A stretch of 25,458 nt of DNA from Pseudomonadota bacterium (GTDB taxonomy: Bacteria; Pseudomonadota; Alphaproteobacteria; Rhizobiales; Devosiaceae): positions 1 through 25,458 of the forward strand of contig JAEWHZ010000384.1 of assembly GCA_023387585.1 (NCBI GenBank), written 5' to 3'. Under the pieces are notes generated by a model, which saw only the letters and a program-made list of their open reading frames with translations, was not told the DNA's origin and ran no database searches. Positions 8,343-16,532 of this stretch are shown here, in pieces. The translations under genes and the position numbers were made by a program. Numbering within the stretch: the first letter of the stretch is position 1; every line of letters starts with the position of its first letter.

Positions 8343-8549
8343 TTCTGTTCCCGGTGGTTCGCCGCTTCATGGCGTGAACCCGATGGGCAGGCAACATATT
8401 TTTCACAAGGAAGGCCGGCAGGTCGCGCCGTGCCGGCCGGCGCCGAATGGGAAACAGATTCTTAAGGGCGGCGCCATAAACTGTTGGCGATGTTTGCGTA
8501 TCGAATAGAGCGTTGCGGCGGACAGGCGCTCGCGGAGAATGAAACCCCA

Positions 8550-9557
8550 ATGGGCAGCGCGGATTTGCCGGACAGAAAGCCGTCTGCGGCGCATATTCCC
8601 GTCCTGCTCGAAGAGGTGCTGCACGCGCTCGAGCCGCATGCGGGCCGGCTTTTCGTCGATGGCACCTTCGGGGCCGGCGGCTACAGCGCCGCACTGCTCG
8701 AACGCGGCGCCGGGATCATCGCCATCGACCGCGACCCCAAAGTCCTGCCCTTCGCCGAGGCGCTGTCCGCCCGGTTCGGCACGAATTTCCGCTTCCGCCC
8801 CGGCACCTTCTCCGATCTCGAAACCATCGCCCGAGAAGCCGAGGCGGGCAGGGCGGTCGATGGCGTGGTGCTCGATATCGGCGTTTCCTCCATGCAGCTC
8901 GACGAGGCGGACCGGGGTTTTTCCTTCATGCGCGACGGGCCGCTCGACATGCGCATGGGCGCCGACGGCCCCAGCGCGGCCGATCTGGTCAACACCCTGC
9001 CGGCCGAGATTCTGGCCGATATCCTGTTCGTTTATGGCGAGGAGCGCCGCTCGCGGCGCATCGCCCAGTTCATCGTCGCCGAGCGCGAGCGCGAGCCCAT
9101 CCTGACCACCGCGCAGCTCGCGCGGCTGATCGAGAAGGCCATCGGCCGCAAGCCAGGCGATATCCACCCTGCGACCCGCAGCTTTCAGGCGCTGCGCATC
9201 GCGGTCAATGGCGAGCTCGACCAGCTGGTCGAGGGGTTGATGGCCGCCGAACGGCTGCTGGCCCCCGGCGGCGTCCTCGCGGTCGTTACCTTCCATTCGC
9301 TCGAGGACCGCATCGTCAAGCGCTTCCTGTCTCCGCAGATCGCCGAGGCGCAGCGCTCGCGCCATATGCCTTCCCAGGCCGCCGATGCCCCGCGCTGGTC
9401 CGGCGTCGCGCGGCCGCGCAAACCCGGCGAGGCGGAGATTTCGCATAATCCGCGTGCCCGCTCGGCCACCCTGCGCTCGGCACGCCGCACCGATGCGGCG
9501 CCGCGCGAGGGCGAGATCGGCGGCCTCGGCCTGCCGCGCGTGCGAGGCCTCGCATGA
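8550..9557 (+). CDS. rsmH: 16S rRNA (cytosine-1402-N4)-methyltransferase RsmH (MraW)
   Basis: About 335 residues. It methylates N4 of C1402 in the decoding centre of 16S rRNA, using S-adenosylmethionine. Family features are HIPVLLEEVL at the N-terminus, the SAM loop VDGTFGAGGYSAALL, the motif VLDIGVSSMQLDEADRGFSF, the core GPLDMRMG, HPATRSFQALRIAVN, and VVTFHSLEDRIVKRF. The ATG at 8550 gives the usual N-terminus; an in-frame TTG (8484) or ATG (8490) would add an unconserved extension. It normally follows mraZ at the head of the dcw cluster, but no mraZ is present here; a divergent signalling operon lies upstream instead. Its stop overlaps ftsL (ATGA). Confidence 0.96.
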   Translation: MGSADLPDRKPSAAHIPVLLEEVLHALEPHAGRLFVDGTFGAGGYSAALLERGAGIIAIDRDPKVLPFAEALSARFGTNFRFRPGTFSDLETIAREAEAGRAVDGVVLDIGVSSMQLDEADRGFSFMRDGPLDMRMGADGPSAADLVNTLPAEILADILFVYGEERRSRRIAQFIVAEREREPILTTAQLARLIEKAIGRKPGDIHPATRSFQALRIAVNGELDQLVEGLMAAERLLAPGGVLAVVTFHSLEDRIVKRFLSPQIAEAQRSRHMPSQAADAPRWSGVARPRKPGEAEISHNPRARSATLRSARRTDAAPREGEIGGLGLPRVRGLA

Positions 9558-9940
9558 TCCGCAAGCTCAATCTTGTGCTGCTCATCCTTGCCGGGCTCGG
9601 CTTTGTCGGCGTCTATGTGCTCAAATTCTCCATCGAGCACACCGCGTCTGAGCGCGTGGCCCTGATCCGCCAGATCGATGCGCAGCAGGAAACCCTGTCG
9701 CTCTTGCGCGCCGACTGGTCCTATCTCACCCAGCCCGGCCATATCGCCCCGATCATCGCGCGCCATCAGGACGTGCTCGAGCTCGCCCAGATCAATCCGC
9801 GCCAGTTCGGGCGCTTCGAGGACCTGCCCATGCGCCCGGCCCGTCCCGCGCCGCCCGATGTGGAGGCCCTGAACGCGCTGTTCGAGATGATCGATGCCGG
9901 CATCGACCCCATCGGGGCGCTCATCGAGGAGATCCATTGA
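9554..9940 (+). CDS. ftsL: Cell division protein FtsL
   Basis: A 128-residue bitopic division protein. It has a short cytoplasmic start, one membrane helix (about residues 6-24, LNLVLLILAGLGFVGVYVL), and a periplasmic coiled-coil region (SERVALIRQIDAQQETLSLLRADWSYLTQP). The phrase LRADWSYLTQPGHI is characteristic of alphaproteobacterial FtsL. FtsL acts with FtsB and FtsQ as the complex that activates FtsW-FtsI. The identification rests on this pattern and on position between rsmH and ftsI. It overlaps both neighbours (ATGA at 9554, TGATG at 9938-9942), indicating translational coupling. Confidence 0.92.
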   Translation: MIRKLNLVLLILAGLGFVGVYVLKFSIEHTASERVALIRQIDAQQETLSLLRADWSYLTQPGHIAPIIARHQDVLELAQINPRQFGRFEDLPMRPARPAPPDVEALNALFEMIDAGIDPIGALIEEIH

Positions 9941-11643
9941 TGGCGATCGTCACCGACGCCAATCCGGCGATCGCGCTTCAGGGTGCCGGCAAGCAGCGCG
10001 GCAGCCTCACCCGTGCCCGCATCCGCTGGATGGTCGCCCTGATCACTCTCGGCTTCCTGCTGGTCGGCGGGCGGCTGGTGCAGCTCGGCCTCGTCGAGAC
10101 CGACACGCGCATCGAGGGCCAGGCGCGCGACGTCATCCAGGCCACGCGCCCGCCCATTCTCGACCGCAACGGCATGGAGATGGCGGTCGACATCCGCGTG
10201 CCCTCGCTGTTCGCCGAGCCGCGCCGCATCATCGACGTCGACGAGGCCGTTGAGGCGCTGCGCACCGTGCTGCCCGACCTGCAGCCGGAATGGCTGCGCC
10301 AGCGCCTGAGCGGGGATCGCGGCTTCGTCTGGATCCGGCGCGAGCTGACCCCGGAGATCGAGGAGCAGGTGATGCGCCTCGGCATCCCGGGCATCGACTT
10401 CATCACCGAGTCGCGGCGCTTCTATCCCGGCATGCGCGAGGCCGCGCACATCCTCGGCGCCGTCAATGTCGACAATCAGGGCATCGCCGGCATCGAGCGG
10501 CACATGGATGTCGACAACGTCGCTTTGCTGCAGGAGCTCGGGCTCGCCCGCGGCAATGCGCTGACCCCGGTGAACCTGTCGATCGACATGCGCGTCCAGC
10601 ATGCGCTGCATGACGAGCTGGCCGACGCCATGACACGCTATCAGGCCATCGCCGCCGCCGGCGTCATCATGGATGTGCGCACGGGCGAGGTGATCGGCAT
10701 GGCCTCGCTGCCCGACTTCAACCCCAACGAGCCGGCCTCGGCGCTGGTCGAGGACACCTTCAACCGCATTACCGCCGGCATCTACGAGCTGGGCTCGACC
10801 TTCAAGTCGATCACCCTGGCGGGCGCGCTCGACAGCGGTCTGGTGCGCATCAACGACCGGTTCGACGCGCGCCAGGGCATCCGCTTCGGGCGCTTCACCA
10901 TCACCGATTTCCACGGCAAATACCGCATCCTCAGCCTGCCCGAGGTGTACCAGTATTCCTCGAACATCGGCACCATCCGCATCATGCAGCAATGGGGCAG
11001 TGAAAACTTTCGCGCCTTCCTCACCGAGATCGGGCTGGACGAGCGCGTGCCCTTCGAGCTGCCGGAGATGCGCAATCCCGTGGTGCCGCGCACCTTCTCG
11101 GAAGTCGGGGCGGCCACGGCCTCGTTCGGGCACGGGCTCAGCGTGTCGCCGCTGCATCTGGCGGTCGCCATGTCGGCCTTCGTCAATGGCGGCAACTACA
11201 TCACCCCCACGCTCTACCAGCGCGATATCGAGGAGGCGCAGCCGTTCTACCGGCGCGTCATCTCCGAACAGACCAGCGACCAGATGCGCTATCTCATGCG
11301 CCTCAATGCCCTGGAGGGATCGGGCAGCCGTATGAACCGCATCGCATCGGGCTATCGCACGGGCGGCAAGACCGGCACGGCGGAAAAGGTCGTCAATGGC
11401 CGCTATTCCTCGGGCAAGGTGCTCAACCTGTTCGCCTCGGCCTTCCCGATGGATGATCCGCGCTATGTCGTCGTCATGATGGTCGACGAGCCCAAGCGCG
11501 AGAATCCGACCTCGGGCACCACCGCCGGCTGGAACGCGGGCGAGATGAGCGGGCGCTTCATCGCCCGCATCGCGCCCATGCTCGGCGTCGCCCCCGATTT
11601 TAGCACCGCGCTGGATGACGCGCTGGTGCCGCCCGGACTATGA
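9940..11643 (+). CDS. ftsI: Septal peptidoglycan transpeptidase FtsI (PBP3)
   Basis: A 567-residue class B penicillin-binding protein that cross-links septal peptidoglycan in the periplasm. It has a cytoplasmic tail, one membrane helix (about 31-48), and a pedestal domain with RPPILDRNGMEMA. The transpeptidase domain has the three penicillin-binding motifs: STFK (Ser 286, Lys 289), SSN (340-342) and KTG (477-479). The ATG at 9940 is chosen because GAGGAG lies 8 nt upstream; a TTG at 9937 is three bases earlier. It follows ftsL with a TGATG overlap. It works as the partner of the FtsW polymerase encoded further along the window. Confidence 0.97.
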   Translation: MAIVTDANPAIALQGAGKQRGSLTRARIRWMVALITLGFLLVGGRLVQLGLVETDTRIEGQARDVIQATRPPILDRNGMEMAVDIRVPSLFAEPRRIIDVDEAVEALRTVLPDLQPEWLRQRLSGDRGFVWIRRELTPEIEEQVMRLGIPGIDFITESRRFYPGMREAAHILGAVNVDNQGIAGIERHMDVDNVALLQELGLARGNALTPVNLSIDMRVQHALHDELADAMTRYQAIAAAGVIMDVRTGEVIGMASLPDFNPNEPASALVEDTFNRITAGIYELGSTFKSITLAGALDSGLVRINDRFDARQGIRFGRFTITDFHGKYRILSLPEVYQYSSNIGTIRIMQQWGSENFRAFLTEIGLDERVPFELPEMRNPVVPRTFSEVGAATASFGHGLSVSPLHLAVAMSAFVNGGNYITPTLYQRDIEEAQPFYRRVISEQTSDQMRYLMRLNALEGSGSRMNRIASGYRTGGKTGTAEKVVNGRYSSGKVLNLFASAFPMDDPRYVVVMMVDEPKRENPTSGTTAGWNAGEMSGRFIARIAPMLGVAPDFSTALDDALVPPGL

Positions 11644-11671
11644 TCGTCACGCCAAGCGGGATTCAGGATTC

Positions 11672-13114
11672 GTGTCTTTAAGCGTAACCCAGCTGCTCGA
11701 AGGATCGGGCGCCCGACCGCGCAAGGGCCTTGCCACGGTATTCGGCATCAATGCCGACAGCCGCCGGATCGAGCCGGGCGACGTGTTCTTCGCGCTGCCC
11801 GGCATCAACACGCACGGCATCGAGCATCTCGAACAGGCCATCGCGCGCGGGGCGCTGGCCGTGGTCACCGATCGCGAGCCGGTGGGCGATCCGGGCATCC
11901 CGGTCATCAGGGTCGGCGACGTCCGCGCCGCCTATGCCCGCGCCGCCTCGCGCATCTTCGATCCGCAGCCCGAGATCGCCGTCGCCGTCACCGGCACCAA
12001 CGGCAAGACCTCGGTCGCCTCCTTCACCCGCCAGATCTGGGACTATGCCGGCATCCCCGCCGCCAGCATCGGCACGCTCGGCGTCCAGACCCACAAGGGC
12101 ATACGCGAGGGCAATCTCACCACCCCGGATTCGCGCACCCTGCACCAGAATCTTCGCGCGCTGCGGGCCCAGGGCATCAACCACGTCGCCCTTGAAGCCT
12201 CGAGCCACGGGCTCGACCAGCGCCGGCTCGATGGCATCTATTTCGAGGCGGTCGCGTTCACCAATCTCAGCCGCGACCATCTCGACTACCATCCCGACAT
12301 GGAGCACTACCGCGACGCCAAATTGCGCCTGTTCACCGATCTTCTGGTCGATGGCGGCCCGGCCGTGGTCAATGTCGACGATCCCGAGCACGAAGCCTTC
12401 ATGTTCGCCGCCCTGTCGCGCGGCTCGACGCTGCTGACCGTCGGACGCGAGGGCGCCTATATCGAAATCCTCTCCATCCGCCCCGAAGGCTACGGCCAGA
12501 CCGTCGAGGTCCGCCATGTCGGGGAAAAGCTCAGCTTCCACCTGCCGCTGACCGGCGAGTTCCAGGTCTCCAACGCCCTCATCGCCGCCGCCCTCGCCAT
12601 GTCGACCGGCGTCGACAAGGCCCAGGCCTTCCCCGCGCTCGAGAACCTGACCGGCGCCAGGGGCCGGCTCGAGCGCGTGGCCGAGCACAAGGGCGGCGCC
12701 GTCTTCGTCGACTATTCGCACAAGCCCGTTGCGCTCGAACAGGCCATCCTCTCCCTGCGCCCCTATGTGCGCGGCAGGTTGCGCCTCGTCTTCGGCGCCG
12801 GTGGCGACCGCGATCCGGGCAAGCGCCCGATGATGGGCGAGATCGCCGAGCGCCTCGCTGACGACGTCATCGTCACCGACGACAATCCGCGCACCGAGGA
12901 CGCCGCCGCCATCCGCGCCGCCATCCTCGCAGCCGCGCCCGGCGCCCGCGAGATCGGCGACCGCCGCAACGCCATCGAGACCGCCATCGCCGAGATGGGC
13001 GCGGGCGATGTCGTCCTCGTCGCCGGCAAGGGCCATGAGGACTACCAGATCGTCGGCACCACCAAGCATCACTTCTCCGACCACGAAGTGATCCTCGAAG
13101 CCGTCGCGGGCTGA
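11672..13114 (+). CDS. murE: UDP-MurNAc-tripeptide synthetase MurE (meso-diaminopimelate-adding)
   Basis: A cytosolic Mur ligase of about 480 residues that adds the third amino acid to UDP-MurNAc-L-Ala-D-Glu. The ATP loop is TGTNGKTS (about 106-113). Mur family signatures include NLTTPDS, EASSHGLDQ and FTNLSRDHLDYH. DNPR (404-407) is the motif that selects meso-diaminopimelate rather than lysine. The start is taken as GTG at 11672, giving SLSVTQLLEG at the N-terminus and a family-typical length; this puts the start 28 nt after the ftsI stop. An in-frame start at 11615 would overlap ftsI by 29 nt and add an odd, unconserved extension. Confidence 0.96.
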   Translation: MSLSVTQLLEGSGARPRKGLATVFGINADSRRIEPGDVFFALPGINTHGIEHLEQAIARGALAVVTDREPVGDPGIPVIRVGDVRAAYARAASRIFDPQPEIAVAVTGTNGKTSVASFTRQIWDYAGIPAASIGTLGVQTHKGIREGNLTTPDSRTLHQNLRALRAQGINHVALEASSHGLDQRRLDGIYFEAVAFTNLSRDHLDYHPDMEHYRDAKLRLFTDLLVDGGPAVVNVDDPEHEAFMFAALSRGSTLLTVGREGAYIEILSIRPEGYGQTVEVRHVGEKLSFHLPLTGEFQVSNALIAAALAMSTGVDKAQAFPALENLTGARGRLERVAEHKGGAVFVDYSHKPVALEQAILSLRPYVRGRLRLVFGAGGDRDPGKRPMMGEIAERLADDVIVTDDNPRTEDAAAIRAAILAAAPGAREIGDRRNAIETAIAEMGAGDVVLVAGKGHEDYQIVGTTKHHFSDHEVILEAVAG

Positions 13115-13117
13115 GTC

Positions 13118-14509
13118 TTGGCCGCGCTCTACACCCTCGACGAGCTGCTTGCCGCTACCGGCGGCACGACGCGCGGCGATCCCGGCCCCGTCTCCGCGAT
13201 CTCGATCGATTCGCGCGACATCGAGCCCGGCGCGCTGTTCGTCGCCATTCGCGGCGAGAATTTCGACGGGCATGATTTCGTCGCCGCCGCTTTCGCCAAG
13301 GGCGCCGCGGCCGCGCTGGTTTCGGCCGACAAGGCCGAGGGGCTGGACGGTCCGCTGATCGTCGCCCCCGACGCTTTGCAGGGCCTCGTCGCCCTTGCGC
13401 GCCACGCCCGCGCCCGCAGCGGCGCCAGAATCGCCGCTATCACCGGCAGTGTTGGCAAGACGACCACCAAGGAGGCGCTGCGCGCTATCCTCGCGACCGC
13501 CGGCGCCACTCACGCCTCGCCGAAAAGCTTCAACAACCATTGGGGCGTGCCGCTGACGCTCGCCCGCATGCCCGCCGACAGCGGTTTCGGCGTGTTCGAG
13601 ATCGGCATGAACCATCCCGGCGAGATCACCGCGCTGGTCGCGCTGGTGCGCCCGCATGTCTCGCTCATCACCGCCATCGCCCCGGCGCATCTCGAACAGC
13701 TCGGCTCGCTCGCCGCCATCGCCCGCGCCAAGGCCGAGATCTTCGCCGGCCTCGAATCCGGCGGCACCGCCATCGTCAATGTCGATCACGAACACGCCGA
13801 TCTGCTCGTCTCCGAAGCCAGGCGTCAGGATGTCGGCCGCGTCGTCACCTATGGCTATGCCGAGACCGCCGACTGGCGCATCGTCAATTACCGCGTCGAC
13901 GATACCGGTGCCCAAGCCGTGCTGACCGACGGCCAGTCGCACCATCCCATCCGGATCGCCGCCCCCGGCCGCCACATGATCGCCAACGCCGCCGGCGCCG
14001 TGCTGGCGGCGATCGAGCTCGGGCTCGACTGGCCCGCGACCCTCGAAGGCCTCGTCGGCTTCGGCGCCCAGCAGGGGCGGGGGGCGCGCATAACGCTCGG
14101 CGTGCCGGGCCGCGAGCTGATCCTGATCGACGAGAGCTACAACGCCAACACCGCCTCGATGCGCGCCGCGCTCGACGTCTTCGCCTCGGTCACGGCACCG
14201 GGCGGGCGCAAGGTCGTCATCCTCGGCGACATGCTCGAGCTTGGCGAGGCCACAAGCGCGCTGCATGCGGGCCTCGCCCCCGCCGTTCGTGCCAGCGGCG
14301 CAGACCGCGTGATCCTGGTCGGACCGGCCATGACCGCGCTCGCAGACGCCCTTGCGGGCTGGGGCGCGGTGCGGCATTTTCCCGACGCCAACGCCCTTTC
14401 TTCCGTCCTTGGCGACACTCTTGCCTATGGCGACGCTGTTATGGTCAAAGGGTCGAACGGGGTGCGATTGACGCAACTGATAGAGGAGATTCGCCGCATT
14501 TTCGGCTGA
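13118..14509 (+). CDS. murF: UDP-MurNAc-tripeptide:D-Ala-D-Ala ligase MurF
   Basis: A 463-residue cytosolic ligase that adds D-Ala-D-Ala to the UDP-MurNAc tripeptide, completing the pentapeptide. The ATP loop is TGSVGKTTTKEA (about 108-118), followed by SFNNHWGVPLTL and EIGMNHPGEI. The central domain has IDESYNANTASM, and the C-terminal domain has ILGDMLELG and VKGSNGVRL. It begins with TTG (13118) three bases after the murE stop; the N-terminal AALYTLDELLAATGG fits the family. No clear ribosome-binding site is visible, so coupling to murE is likely. Confidence 0.96.
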   Translation: MAALYTLDELLAATGGTTRGDPGPVSAISIDSRDIEPGALFVAIRGENFDGHDFVAAAFAKGAAAALVSADKAEGLDGPLIVAPDALQGLVALARHARARSGARIAAITGSVGKTTTKEALRAILATAGATHASPKSFNNHWGVPLTLARMPADSGFGVFEIGMNHPGEITALVALVRPHVSLITAIAPAHLEQLGSLAAIARAKAEIFAGLESGGTAIVNVDHEHADLLVSEARRQDVGRVVTYGYAETADWRIVNYRVDDTGAQAVLTDGQSHHPIRIAAPGRHMIANAAGAVLAAIELGLDWPATLEGLVGFGAQQGRGARITLGVPGRELILIDESYNANTASMRAALDVFASVTAPGGRKVVILGDMLELGEATSALHAGLAPAVRASGADRVILVGPAMTALADALAGWGAVRHFPDANALSSVLGDTLAYGDAVMVKGSNGVRLTQLIEEIRRIFG

Positions 14510-14511
14510 TC

Positions 14512-14636
14512 TGGAGCGTTTCCAGCAAAAGCGGATGCCACTTTTGCTCCTCGGACGTGATCCGGGGATCGGAAACGCGACAAATCAAAAACTTGGAGCC
14601 CCTGTTCCGATTTTGTCAGAACGGGAAACGCTCTAG
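14512..14636 (+). repeat. Mosaic palindromic intergenic repeat (Hyphomicrobiales type)
   Basis: This occupies nearly all of the gap between murF and mraY. The outer arms are perfect 10-bp inverted repeats: GAGCGTTTCC (14514-14523) and GGAAACGCTC (14624-14633). Inside are AGCAAAAG (14524-14531) pairing with CTTTTGCT (14541-14548), a further GGAAACGCGAC tract (14571-14581), and an AT-richer stretch. This looks like the dispersed intergenic mosaic repeats common in rhizobial-type genomes (RIME-like). The family name is from memory of such elements and was not matched to a database. It probably forms a structured RNA within the operon transcript. Confidence 0.7.
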
Positions 14637-14666
14637 CCGGCGAATCGGGGCGACGGAACCCACGAC

Positions 14667-15752
14667 ATGCTCTATTTCCTCGGCCAGCTCGGCGACACCT
14701 TCGCCGCCTTCAACGTCTTCCGCTACATCACCTTCCGCACGGCCGGCGCCGTCATCACGGCGCTGTTCTTCGTGTTCCTGTTCGGTCCGGGCATGATCAA
14801 GATGCTGCGCATCCGCCAGGGGCGCGGCCAGCCGATCCGGGAGGACGGACCGCAGGGGCATCTGCTGACCAAGAAGGGCACGCCCACCATGGGCGGGCTG
14901 ATGATCCTGTCCGGCGCGGTCATCTCGACGCTTTTGTGGGCCAATCTCACCAACGGCTATGTCTGGGTGGTGCTGATGGTCACGGTCGGCTTCGGCGCCA
15001 TCGGCTTCTACGACGACTTCCTCAAGGTCAAGCGCATGAGCCACAAGGGCTTCGGCGGGCGCCAGCGCCTGCTGCTCGAAGCCGCCATCGGCTGTGTTGC
15101 CGCCTTCATCATCTCCCAGCTCGCCGCCGGCACTTACGGCACCTCGCTGCTGTTCCCCTTCGTCAAGGATCTCGCTCTCAACCTCGGTTATTTCTACATC
15201 CTGTTCGGCGGCTTCGTCGTCGTCGCGGCCGGCAATTCGGTCAACCTCACCGACGGGCTCGACGGGCTGGCCATCGTGCCGGTCATGGTCGCCGCCGCCT
15301 GCTTCGGGCTGATCGCCTATCTCGTCGGCTCGCAGAACTATGCCGACTACCTGCTGCTCAACGCCGTGCCCGGCACGGCCGAGCTCGCCGTGGTCTGCGG
15401 CGCGCTGATCGGGGCCGGGCTCGGCTTTTTGTGGTTCAACGCCCCGCCGGCGCAGATCTTCATGGGCGACACCGGCTCGCTGGCGCTCGGCGGCGCGCTC
15501 GGCTCGATCGCCGTGGCCACCAAGCACGAGATCGTCCTCGCCATCATCGGCGGGCTGTTCGTCTTGGAAACCGTCTCGGTCATCGTCCAGGTCGCCTCCT
15601 TCCGGCTCACCGGCAAGCGCGTCTTCCGCATGGCGCCCATCCACCACCATTTCGAACACCTCGGATGGACCGAAAGCCAGGTCGTGATCCGCTTCTGGAT
15701 CATCTCCTTCGTCCTCGCCCTGATCGGCCTGTCGAGCCTCAAGCTGCGCTAA
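14667..15752 (+). CDS. mraY: Phospho-MurNAc-pentapeptide transferase MraY
   Basis: A 361-residue inner-membrane enzyme with about ten membrane helices. It transfers phospho-MurNAc-pentapeptide to undecaprenyl phosphate to give lipid I. Catalytic and binding motifs are present: GFYDDFLKVKR, GNSVNLTDGLDGLA, FMGDTGSLALGG, and the C-terminal MAPIHHHFEHLGW triple histidine. The N-terminus MLYFLGQLGDTFAAFNVFRYITFR is typical of alphaproteobacterial MraY. The intergenic repeat precedes it. Its TAA overlaps the stop of the convergent vapC, so the canonical next gene, murD, is not here. Confidence 0.97.
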   Translation: MLYFLGQLGDTFAAFNVFRYITFRTAGAVITALFFVFLFGPGMIKMLRIRQGRGQPIREDGPQGHLLTKKGTPTMGGLMILSGAVISTLLWANLTNGYVWVVLMVTVGFGAIGFYDDFLKVKRMSHKGFGGRQRLLLEAAIGCVAAFIISQLAAGTYGTSLLFPFVKDLALNLGYFYILFGGFVVVAAGNSVNLTDGLDGLAIVPVMVAAACFGLIAYLVGSQNYADYLLLNAVPGTAELAVVCGALIGAGLGFLWFNAPPAQIFMGDTGSLALGGALGSIAVATKHEIVLAIIGGLFVLETVSVIVQVASFRLTGKRVFRMAPIHHHFEHLGWTESQVVIRFWIISFVLALIGLSSLKLR

Positions 15753-16156
15753 GGGAGAACCTCGAGCTTCTCCACGCGGGCGGCTGCGGCGAGACTTTCA
15801 TCCAGCGTTGCCAGCGGCAGCTGTTTTCGGATCGCCAGTTCCAGATATGTGGCGTCATAAACAGTCAGGCCGTGCTTCATGGCCAGTGGCAGCATCTGCC
15901 GCCAAACCAGGTCATGCGGCGTGTGGTCGAAGCTGAGGCGCAGGCGGCGCAATGTGGCGAGCGCTTCGTCCAGCCCGGCCTGGGTCATGCGCTTACGACG
16001 CAACGCCATCAACATGGCGTTGGCGATCTCGCTCGCCCATAAGGACCGCACGACGACGCCCGATTTCACGCTTTGTCTGGCGATCGCAACGACTTGCGGC
16101 GTGCGTTCGTCCTCATGAATCCACGCCAGCGTCACCGAGGCGTCGAGAACGATCAA
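15749..16156 (-). CDS. vapC: VapC-type PIN-domain ribonuclease toxin
   Basis: A 135-residue PIN-domain protein, the toxin of a type II toxin-antitoxin pair. The acidic residues expected for the metal-dependent RNase site are all present: Asp 5 (VLDAS), Glu 43 (ASEIANA), Asp 101 (VYDATYLELA) and Asp 119 (LATLDE). VapC toxins cut tRNA or rRNA when freed from antitoxin. The start is TTG at 16156, overlapping the antitoxin stop in TTGA, so the two are translationally coupled. The TAG overlaps the mraY stop from the opposite strand. A hand count over 15781-15960 gives about 62% G+C against about 71% over 15241-15420 in mraY, consistent with acquired DNA. Confidence 0.92.
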   Translation of the reverse strand: MIVLDASVTLAWIHEDERTPQVVAIARQSVKSGVVVRSLWASEIANAMLMALRRKRMTQAGLDEALATLRRLRLSFDHTPHDLVWRQMLPLAMKHGLTVYDATYLELAIRKQLPLATLDESLAAAARVEKLEVLP

Positions 16157-16395
16157 TACTTATGGCCTTCGTGGACAAGATCCTTGAACCGGAAGCCGGG
16201 GCCGGGCTCGATGACGTCGAGCTTGAGCAGATGTTCCACGGCCGCGCTGGCCGTGCTCTCGTCCACCATGTCGTTGGGGATGAAGCTGCCGACCACCTGG
16301 CCGTGATAGGTCACGTCCACGCTGGTTCCTTCGGTCAGGCGGTCAAGCAGTTCGAGCAGGCTGCTTTCGTCGCCGATTTCCCACTTGTCGTCCAT
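16153..16395 (-). CDS. VapB-type antitoxin (Phd/YefM-like)
   Basis: An 80-residue protein directly upstream of, and overlapping, the PIN toxin gene. The N-terminal half (DESSLLELLDRLTEGTSVDVTYHGQVVGSFIPN) has the shape of a small DNA-binding antitoxin of the Phd/YefM class, in which a helix is followed by a beta hairpin. The C-terminal part (AAVEHLLKLDVIEPGPGFRFKDLVHEGHKY) would wrap the toxin. A strong AGGAGG lies 5 nt before the ATG. Assignment as antitoxin rests mainly on size, order and coupling with vapC. It is likely to autorepress the pair. Confidence 0.8.
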   Translation of the reverse strand: MDDKWEIGDESSLLELLDRLTEGTSVDVTYHGQVVGSFIPNDMVDESTASAAVEHLLKLDVIEPGPGFRFKDLVHEGHKY

Positions 16396-16415
16396 CCCTT
16401 CCTCCTGGCCCTTTC

Positions 16416-16445
16416 AATCTAGTTCGGGCGAGGGCTGCCAGCAAG
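16416..16445 (-). promoter_or_regulatory. Predicted promoter of the vapBC pair
   Basis: On the minus strand, CTTGCT (16445-16440) is followed after 18 nt by TAGATT (16421-16416). These resemble a -35/-10 pair and would give a short leader of about 13 nt carrying the AGGAGG site. The match is by eye only. Confidence 0.35.
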
Positions 16446-16532
16446 CCGGACGCCCCGTTGCCGCCGCTCTTGGAGAAATCGCATCGAGCCTGTTAGGCTT
16501 GTGCTGGTCTTGACCGCGTTAGTTCCCTGCCC

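Noticed and set aside
8484..8549. Upstream TTG/ATG starts for rsmH
   Set aside because: They would add about 20 unconserved residues; the ATG at 8550 leads directly into the family N-terminus and has GGAG 12 nt upstream.
11678..14476. A 932-residue open frame on the minus strand opposite murE and murF
   Set aside because: It is a GC-rich antisense shadow: composition is dominated by Ala, Gly, Asp and Arg with no recognisable domain, while both plus-strand genes are complete and carry all family motifs.
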